Assembly: GCA_004009845.1 (NCBI GenBank)
Contig: RMBW01000004.1
Location: 558,001-622,000 of the forward strand
Reading direction: 5' to 3'
Length of the DNA: 64,000 bases
DNA from: Davidsoniella eucalypti
Lineage: Eukaryota > Ascomycota > Sordariomycetes > Microascales > Ceratocystidaceae
The position numbers and the translations under genes are program-made. Positions 56,997-64,000 of this stretch are shown here, one piece after another. The first letter of the stretch is position 1, and every line of letters begins with the position of its first letter. The notes under the pieces were generated by a model. That model did no database searches, was not told the origin of the DNA, and was given only the letters and a program-made list of their open reading frames with translations.

Positions 56997-59295
56997 AGTG
57001 GCGATGGACGAAATCGGAAATCGGACAGGGCGTCGTCGGGCCGGGACTGGGCGCAGAAGGTCGTCGAAGTCGAAGATAGAAGATGCAAGGCGGGCGCAGA
57101 GAGCAATCTAGGGAGATGATAAACCGGTGATCTATCTAGATGTACATCAGACAAAGACAAGCAACGAATTGCAAGATAAGCAGCGAGCTTTCACGCCAGC
57201 CGGAACTCTTAAACTAAAGTTGAGAAAGAGAGAAAGCAGCCGCAGGGAATAAAATGAAAAGCTGCCCGTAATAGAAGTGCTGGAATGCGCCCAGCAATGC
57301 AAATAGAGAGACGCCAAAGTCAAAGTCAAGTTAGCAACAAACAAATAGTCGAATTGAGCACCTGATGCAGCTATAATTATTCCGCAAAGGTACTGGGCCT
57401 AGGATTATGCTTGGGCGGGTCGCCTTCTGGCCTGTGGATTTTTGGTTATTATAGTCAACCAGATAGTTGGTTGGGCTGGTCAAAGGCAGTGCTACACTGG
57501 TGCTTAATTAGTAACGGCAGCGATCTAGGCGGTGATGTCGTTGAAGGAACGACATATTGGAACGATAAATAACACGCAAAAAACAAATATAAATTCTCCC
57601 AAGATTGAAACGAAGATCAGTAGAGGGAGAAACAAGCTGTTTGCTGGCTAGAGGCAGATCAAATCAATTTCGCAGAACAGCGGCCCAGCTGGGGGACTTT
57701 ATCTAGAGCTACAGGGCCGGCTTACTGATTCCACAGGCTCTTCTTCACGAAGCTGCAGCAACAGCACAAGATCAGGAAAAAGGGCCTGCACTACAATCTT
57801 CTCGTTATCTAAAAATCCAAAAGGCGATGAGGGGAACTACTCGTCTTTCTTTAGCGAGCAGCAAACTCTAGAGCTCGCAGGAATCACGAGACGGATTGCT
57901 GGGCTTCCACTACAGACAGGCTGCCTATCCTTCTATTGGGGCTTGCTGCCCTGCCTCAAACTCGGCTCAATGCTACCGTCGACTTCTTGGCTTGCTGACT
58001 AGCGACATGGCAGCCACCATCTAATGGATGGATTATGGCTCTTCGGCTGCGATAAGATCTGACGTGTTGGCAAAACACTACCGCCTGTTTGCCTAGCAAG
58101 GGTAACCAAATGCTTACTGTCAGTTGTGTGTACAAAGTACAAATACTACTTGCTCCATACAAAGCAGCCCGCAGGCAACCACTGTATATATATTGCTACA
58201 GCGCTAGGCATTCTCATTCTTCCCACCACACTGACACAATTCTCTGCAAGCCCCAAGGATTATATCTGGATGAAACTGTTTATTCAAATCTATTTGCAGA
58301 AAATAGACGATCACTAAAGCCTACATGCAAGAATTACACGCTTCCACTCAAATTCTCTTTAAACGAAAGCGCAACATCCGTAGTCGAATCTCCGTCAACT
58401 AGCAACCATTTTCTTTTTACTCAAAGAATCATATATAATGTAACCGTGCCTCCAAATGTAAGCAGCACACGGCCAAACTGCGATCAGTCGCACGGGCACA
58501 GACACAGCGGCACCAACCAGCCGTCGATCACAACACCTTAACGGGGGTCATTCTACACGCTCCGCATGACCACAGCATCGTCGCGGTCGTCACGATATTC
58601 ACTAAACATTTTTGAGTCGATGTTTACTGTTGGGTAGGAAATTTTATTATCTATACTATGGGGTTTCTGATCGCCACTTGTGTAGCAGACAGCGTCTGTC
58701 ACCAACAGTTTCGGCTGCGGGACAACGCCTCCCTTACGAGAGCAGCAATAATTAGGTGGAATCTATATCTATAGTTGATGGCCACTTGGCCAGCTTCCAT
58801 GACTGTACCACGACCTACCTCTTCACAGTTGATGGATAGTACGACGGCCGCAAACGACCCATCGTCTCCCAGCCATTGTATTGCAGTCCACAAATGGGAT
58901 GCCAGAACAGTGATGAACCAACATCGCATTTGTAGAAACCTTCCAGTATATCAATAGAATCAGAGTTGCCTTTCTTCGCGTCCATAAGTAACAAGGTCGG
59001 TGTGCTGGACGCACAGATCACGATACCCAACGTCCTTTGCAACTAAACCACTGAAGCCCTAGAGGGAGGGTTAGGCAGCGCAGGGTTGAAGGGATCTTGT
59101 CATCTACTACACCAGGCTTTCATCATCTAAGTAGAAATATAATCGTCAGTAAGAGTTCAGATGGCAGAAAGATGAATTGGGGAAATCCGGCATATTGCCA
59201 AGTAGTACTCACATTTATTTGAATTGGAAGGGATGAAGAGGAAAGAAAAGGAAAATTCTCCAAATATCACGAACGCGACAGCCTTTTTATCTACA

Positions 59296-59338
59296 GTGGG
59301 GTGCCCCACCATTAATGTACAGCTGTTGCCAGCTGGCA
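59296..59338. promoter_or_regulatory. Pair of palindromes upstream of MSD1
   Basis: GTGGGG-TG-CCCCAC at 59296-59309 and a perfect 12-base palindrome TGCCAGCTGGCA at 59327-59338 lie about 170-215 bases before the MSD1 start. They look like dimer-type protein binding sites or short hairpins, but no factor is assigned. Confidence 0.4.
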
Positions 59339-59509
59339 GGGTACTTATACTTCAGTGCTTTATTAACCCTAGTAATACAACATCTTCATTATTCAAACCT
59401 TCATTGGCTATGGGGTGTACCAAAAAGCTAGAAATCAGGATCATCTAAGGTTCAAATAGAATCTATACACGACCTAACTTTTTCAGTGAATATTTGTTAG
59501 TGCACAACA

Positions 59510-61720
59510 ATGTTGTCACAACGGCTCAATTTACGAGCTCGACAGGCTACCGCGAATTTGAGTCTCTACCGGAAACTAGTTAGACCGGCCGCTGTGCTAG
59601 GACGAAGAAGATATATATCTGGTACAAAAGCTCAATTAGCTAAGGCTAGTAGAGAGGGTTCCCATGACCAGCTTCTTTCTGAATACAAAACCTTTTGTAA
59701 GTTCAAAAACCCATCATCTGGAGCTATATGACGCTAATATAATACCGAAGTTGATCTACCTAAGGAGACCAACATTCGAGATTTGAAACCCGGTACTAAT
59801 GAGTCCACAACTATCAGTGGCTTCATTGGAAAGCGACGTGATATCTCTTCAAGCCTCACTACTTTTAGTTTGACCGTAAATCATGCAGCCACAGTGTCGG
59901 TAGTTTGCGAGAAGGACTCTGCTCTCTTCGATAGTTTGAAGAGTATACCAGCTCATAGTTCTGTATCGGTCACTGGTCTTCTTGCTACACACCCTGGATC
60001 TGATGGGCGCCCTGATACCAAAGAACTTAGACTACAGTCTATTCACTGCCTAAATCCATTTGATAAGAGCATTATTGTCTCCAAAGGAGTCAAATTCCCA
60101 CCCGAGAAGCGTCATCTTCAGCTACGTTTCCAACCCGAATATGGGCGTCGTCTTCAATTTCGCTCATGGCTCAAAAATGAACTCGGCAAGCAGGCTGATG
60201 AACTTGGATACACTGATATCGAGACCCCAATGCTATTCAAGTCAACTCCTGAAGGTGCCCGAGAGTTCATAGTCCCAACACGCACGAAAGGCAAGGCTTA
60301 TGCGCTTCCCCAGAGCCCACAGCAATATAAACAGGTCTTGATGGCATCTGGTGTCCGTGGCTACAGACAATTTGCCCGCTGCTTCCGAGATGAAGATCTC
60401 CGTGCCGACAGACAGCCAGAGTTCACCCAGTTCGACCTTGAAAAGTCATTTGCTACTGGAAAGGATGTCATGAGTGATATCGAATCAATGGTACGAGGTG
60501 TCTGGAAAGAAATGGAAAACAAATTTGTTCGTGTAGATATGGAAGGCGCTCTTATACCAGTCCGCAAAGGCTCTGATTACACCGAAACTGCCAAGGAAGT
60601 CACCAAGCTATCCAACCAACCTTTCCCCCAACTTAGCTATCAAGATTGTATGGCGTGGTATGGCATCGACAAGCCAGATCTTCGTATTCCAAACAAGGTG
60701 AGAAGATACAGTCGAGCTTCCTCCAATATCCCAACTAACATGATGTAGATAATGCGCATTGAAAGCATTGCCAACCCACAATTCACTAGCATGATAACTG
60801 ATCTGAAAACCCCTGTGGTTGAAGCTTGGAAACTAAGACCTAAAGAGGGCGAGGTTAAGGACATCGGGAAGTTTGTGTACGATTTCATCGAAGCGTTACC
60901 TGCCAAATACAAAGAAGGCAACGCTGGATATCCGACGGTTCTTGTTTATAACACTCAACTTCCCATGTGTGGTTTCGCCTCTATGGGTCCTGGTGCGTTG
61001 GATGAACTCATGGAAAAGGCCACTCCCGAATCTAGTCTTGGTGATCTCGAGCCAGGCGACATTGTCCTCATCCAAGCTCGTGAAGACAAGCCTTTCCAGG
61101 ACGGCTCGACTCGTATTGGTGGCGTCCGCTCTCTACTTTGGAACACAGCTATTGAGAAAGGCTTCCTTGCGAAACCAGATAGCTTTGAATTCCTTTGGGT
61201 CACGCACTTCCCGCTCTTTACGCCAATGGGTGAAGATGATGCCCCCGGCCAAGGTGGCTCTGCTGGGTTCTCTGCCACCCATCACCCATTCACAGCCCCG
61301 CTCACGGAAGAAGATTTTGAGCTTCTCTTCACTGAACCCCTCAAGGCAAAGGCTGACCACTATGATCTTGTGCTCAACGGAACAGAGCTAGGTGGTGGTA
61401 GTAGACGTATTCACGTTGCCGAGATTCAAGAATTCGTCATGCGGGACATCCTCAAAATGAAACCCCAGGGCATTGCCGAGTTTTCGCATCTTCTCAATGC
61501 CCTAAAGTCCGGCTGCCCTCCTCATGCTGGCTTTGCCTTTGGCTTTGATAGACTCTCTGCTCTACTGACCGATACACCTTCCATTAGAGACGTTATTCCT
61601 TTCCCCAAAAATATGAAGGGAGAGGACATGTTTGCTAAGAGTCCTAGCAAGATAACGGATGGTCAACTGGCAACCTATCACTTGGAAAGAAGAAGAAGCT
61701 CATCTGACAAGACTGAGTAA
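59510..61720 (+). CDS. MSD1: Mitochondrial aspartyl-tRNA synthetase
   Basis: This enzyme charges mitochondrial tRNA-Asp, about 701 aa; the yeast homologue is a little shorter. The exons are 59510-59696, 59751-60697 and 60749-61720. The N-terminus is Arg-rich without acids (MLSQRLNLRARQATANLSLY), a good mitochondrial presequence. The OB-fold anticodon-binding domain follows (ISGFIGKRRDISSSLTTFSL). The class II catalytic domain has motif 2 ARCFRDEDLRADRQPEFTQ and motif 3 HAGFAFGFDRLSALL. The bacterial/mitochondrial-type insertion is present (SFEFLWVTHFPLF). Intron 1 is only 54 bases and ends in GAAG rather than the usual YAG. It is chosen because it alone joins the frames without an intervening stop. 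Intron 2 (60698-60748) is standard. Confidence 0.92.
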
Positions 61721-62162
61721 CTATACTGTTTATTAGAAATATATGTAACATTAGCCTGTATAATAAAAGAGCGAATATTCCCTAAACATCGAACCCTATG
61801 ACGTCGTGATAAGCAGCAAATATAGGGTTAATGAAAGTATAGGGTTTAGCTAAGCTGTCCTCCAGCGGCCCACTTTTCCAAGATAGCTTCCTAGGCTTAG
61901 AAAAGATTCCTAGTGGAAAAGCCGCAGCGAACAGCGCAACGCTAGGAAAGCGTAATTGCTTGTTTGACGTGAATCTCGCATTCAGGACGTTCGATTATTT
62001 TGCCTGCGCTTCATTTCAACATTTCGCATCACGAATTTCCACATACACTAACGCTCTTTTTTCTTCTTTTTTTTTTCTCAACATCAGCAACTGCCTCTTG
62101 AAATTCCACGTCATATCGCATATACTAAAAATATCTCTCGAATTATTTCTCGATCACGTACC
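61721..62162. promoter_or_regulatory. Promoter region of the Vps3844-type gene
   Basis: This is 442 bases between tandem genes. It carries three telobox-like words (AACCCTA near 61794, TAGGGTTA near 61823, TAGGGTTT near 61839) and a CT-rich, T10-containing leader at 62056-62075. Confidence 0.45.
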
Positions 62163-63432
62163 ATGCGGACGTCAATGTCGGCCGTTGCGGCCTTTCTGGG
62201 CTCTGCCTCCGCTGCGCTGGCCGGAGCAGCCCCAGCCTATATATTGCAACACACAGTGCCTTCCTCGGCCTCGATCGCCGGAAGCAGTATTCCTGCCGTA
62301 AGCGCGCAGACGGCGCGCCTGATTCTAGAGCAGCGCCTGAACACCCCCAACGTGTTCCTTAGCGATGGTATCGACGAGGCGTCGCGCGAGGCTGTCATTG
62401 CTGCCATTAACGCCTTTGGCCGGGTGCCGAAACCACTCTTTGGCGACGACAGTGATGCCGCTGATACAGGAAGCTTTACGATGGATCCCTCGCAGCTTGT
62501 AGTGCTCATCGAAGGCCTCTCGGAGGATGATATCGAGCTGTCAGTGCAGAAGGCAGCCCTGAAGCCTGCTTTCACTCTGAGTGATCCTCCGTCGTCTGTG
62601 GCCCATTCGGCGCTGATCCATGAACACCCCGCCGTTGGAGCTGGCAAGCAGTGCGGCCTGGAAGAGGCCGTGAACCCGCTCTCGGCTGAATGCTGGAGAG
62701 GCACATCTTCGCTGGTCCGCTTTGATGCGAAAATGGTATGAGCTTCTCCCATAAGCTAAACTACCAGTCCAGTTATCGCCAAATCACATACTAACAATCT
62801 AACTTCTCTTACAGGACTCTTCCCTACTACCAAACCTCCAGAAAGTCATTCCTAAGCTAGCCTCGATGGCTTCCTCCGGCGAGATGGAGACTGTCCTTAT
62901 CTTCTTCCCCGAGTCGGCTCGTACTTCCAAACAAAACAGCTGGTCCAATAGCGCCGCCGAACTGCGTCGCCGCCAGGTCTTCGAGGCCGTCATGAACGAG
63001 AAGACCAAGCTCACCACCGAGGAGAGCATTTCCTCTTCATCTTCGTCTCAGAACACTTCCACCAAGCCCCAAGCTGGTAGCATCTTCTTTTCCGCCAAGA
63101 ACGTGCCCGACTGCTACGCTGATGTCGACACTTGCACCACCGGTACCAACTCGTGCAACGGTCACGGCACCTGCATCAACCGTTGGGGTGCTTCCTCTAC
63201 TGATGCCTGCTTCGTGTGCAGCTGCACCGAGACTACTGCCTCTGGTAGCAAGAAGTCCACTGGCTTTGCCGGCAAGGCCTGCGAAAAGATCGATTATAGC
63301 GTTCCGTTCGTCCTATTCGTTGGTTTCACTATTGTTCTTGTTGGTGTCCTCGCATTCGCTATCAGCTTGTTGTTCCAGGTTGGCGAGCAGCCACTTCCCG
63401 GCGTTATTGGAGCTGGGGTTGTTAAGAAGTAG
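62163..63432 (+). CDS. Vps3844/DUF3844-type vacuolar-sorting membrane protein
   Basis: This is a predicted type I membrane protein of the secretory/endosomal system, about 396 aa. The exons are 62163-62735 and 62815-63432. A signal peptide (SAVAAFLGSASAALAGA) starts the protein and a lumenal domain follows. The C-terminal DUF3844 region has an EGF-like cysteine cluster (CTTGTNSCNGHGTCINRWG, then CFVCSCTETTASG, then KACEKIDYSV). A single transmembrane helix (VPFVLFVGFTIVLVGVLAFA) and a short cytosolic tail ending GVVKK come last. The family name derives from a fungal vacuolar sorting assignment; the cargo is not known. The intron has a GTATGA donor and a clean TTACAG acceptor. Confidence 0.87.
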
Positions 63433-63912
63433 AGAGAAACCCGAATAGTTTTGCATCATTTTCTCATATATGTGGCTTAGAGGGCAAGGTGAAGAGCAGA
63501 TTCGGTTGTTGAGGACTACTGGCACACCGTACTACTTACTATCAATAGCATTAGAGATGGAGAAATCCTGTGGTTAGGCTTGTTTTATGTATCATAGCAA
63601 GATGTGTGTGTGTTTGTTGAACTGCTCACTCTGTCCCCTTTCGGAAATTTGATCTTTTTGTTGTATTCAAATCAAGTTTTTTGTTTTTCTGTATCTTTTT
63701 TTTCTTCTTTTTTTTTCGTTGTCTTCTCTTCTAGCTATTAAATATGATTTTGTTTCGAGAGGCCTCATAATTTGCTATTAAGTACCGTGTTATACATGTC
63801 ATGAATGTGGTTGAAGCTTGGAACAATTTATATTGGTGGTTTTCGTAGACAAGTAGCAGTAGCTACGTAGGTATAAAAATTAAGTTTGTATTATTGGGTA
63901 AACAAAAACGGT
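63433..63912. other. Convergent 3' intergenic interval
   Basis: This is about 480 bases of T-rich sequence after the Vps3844-type gene (T-runs at 63,690-63,720) and before the stop codon of the gene at the right edge. No gene is seen. Confidence 0.6.
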
Positions 63913-64000
63913 CTACGACATAGTCATGATTTCATCGTCTTCAGATTTCTTAGAGTCTTGATGTCCAAAGCTTTCAAGGCCTCGTTCAGCAGCAAACTCG
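63913..64000 (-). CDS. C-terminal end of an unidentified gene, truncated by the window edge
   Basis: On the minus strand a frame is open from the right edge to a TAG at 63915-63913. It ends with about 28 residues: EFAAERGLESFGHQDSKKSE followed by DDEIMTMS. The segment is charged and has wobble-position codon use like the neighbouring genes, so it is probably a real C-terminus. The family cannot be named from so little. Confidence 0.4.
   Translation of the reverse strand, partial: EFAAERGLESFGHQDSKKSEDDEIMTMS

Larger units (their letters stand above)
56882..59509. other. Divergent intergenic interval between AP180-like gene and MSD1
   Basis: This is 2.6 kb. It contains a GTGGTA/GATGGT trinucleotide-type microsatellite at about 56951-56996. 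The area before the MSD1 start has AGTGGGGTGCCCCAC and a perfect TGCCAGCTGGCA palindrome (59295-59338). Short minus-strand frames at 58699-59042 are open but not recognisable. No gene is supported. Confidence 0.55.

Noticed and set aside
58699..59042. Minus-strand frame beginning MQRTLGIVICASSTPTLL
   Set aside because: It is fairly protein-like for 75 codons but has no known motif. I could not extend it by a coherent splice, and it lies in the divergent promoter region of two housekeeping genes. It is left as unsupported.

Overview
The window is nuclear DNA of a filamentous ascomycete (Pezizomycotina). The evidence is short spliceosomal introns (about 50-270 bases, GTAAGT-like donors, CTAAC-type branch points, YAG acceptors), a Zn(II)2Cys6 regulator with glutamine-rich stretches, a Pth11-related 'fungal rhodopsin' domain, a DUF3844/Vps3844 protein, and fungal versions of housekeeping genes. 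I see no bacterial-type operons, CRISPR array, or intact transposon. All exon joins below were derived by reading frames and splice signals by eye; no alignment was run.

Layout from left to right: the 3' part of the proteasome alpha-5 subunit gene (+); a six-exon Zn2Cys6 transcription factor (-); an almost 8-kb gene-free interval; RRP8 rRNA methyltransferase (+) convergent with DDI1 (-); a GNAT acetyltransferase (+) convergent with orotate phosphoribosyltransferase (-); a small basic DUF2462 protein (+); a PLP-dependent amino-acid decarboxylase (+) convergent with cwf18 splicing factor (-); a mitochondrial PPR protein (+); a SAP-domain membrane protein (-); a cytochrome P450 (-); a 5-kb gene-free interval; a class 1A-type dihydroorotate dehydrogenase (+); a large fusion of a fungal rhodopsin-like seven-helix domain to an FHS-type MFS transporter (-); a diverged RCC1-family protein (-); BUD27/URI prefoldin (+); NudC (-); TFB3/MAT1 (+); an AP180-type clathrin adaptor (-); mitochondrial aspartyl-tRNA synthetase (+); Vps3844-type membrane protein (+); and the last codons of an unidentified gene (-) at the right edge.

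Most genes are conserved single-copy housekeeping genes for protein turnover (proteasome alpha-5, DDI1), rRNA/tRNA and mRNA biology (RRP8, cwf18, PPR, AspRS), transcription/chaperones (TFB3, BUD27, NudC), trafficking (AP180, Vps3844) and pyrimidine synthesis (OPRT and DHODH, 19 kb apart). Accessory character appears in the P450, the decarboxylase/acetyltransferase neighbourhood, the rhodopsin-MFS fusion and the diverged RCC1.

The strongest items for follow-up are the rhodopsin-MFS fusion encoded in one continuous exon across the junction, the SAP + multi-helix membrane protein, the intron that splits the DDI1 start codon (part of a trend of introns at or just after the ATG), a diverged repeat shared by the NudC and TFB3 upstream regions, a tRNA-Thr 5' half next to a 24-base G run, and the very long empty divergent intervals upstream of the Zn2Cys6 factor and the P450.
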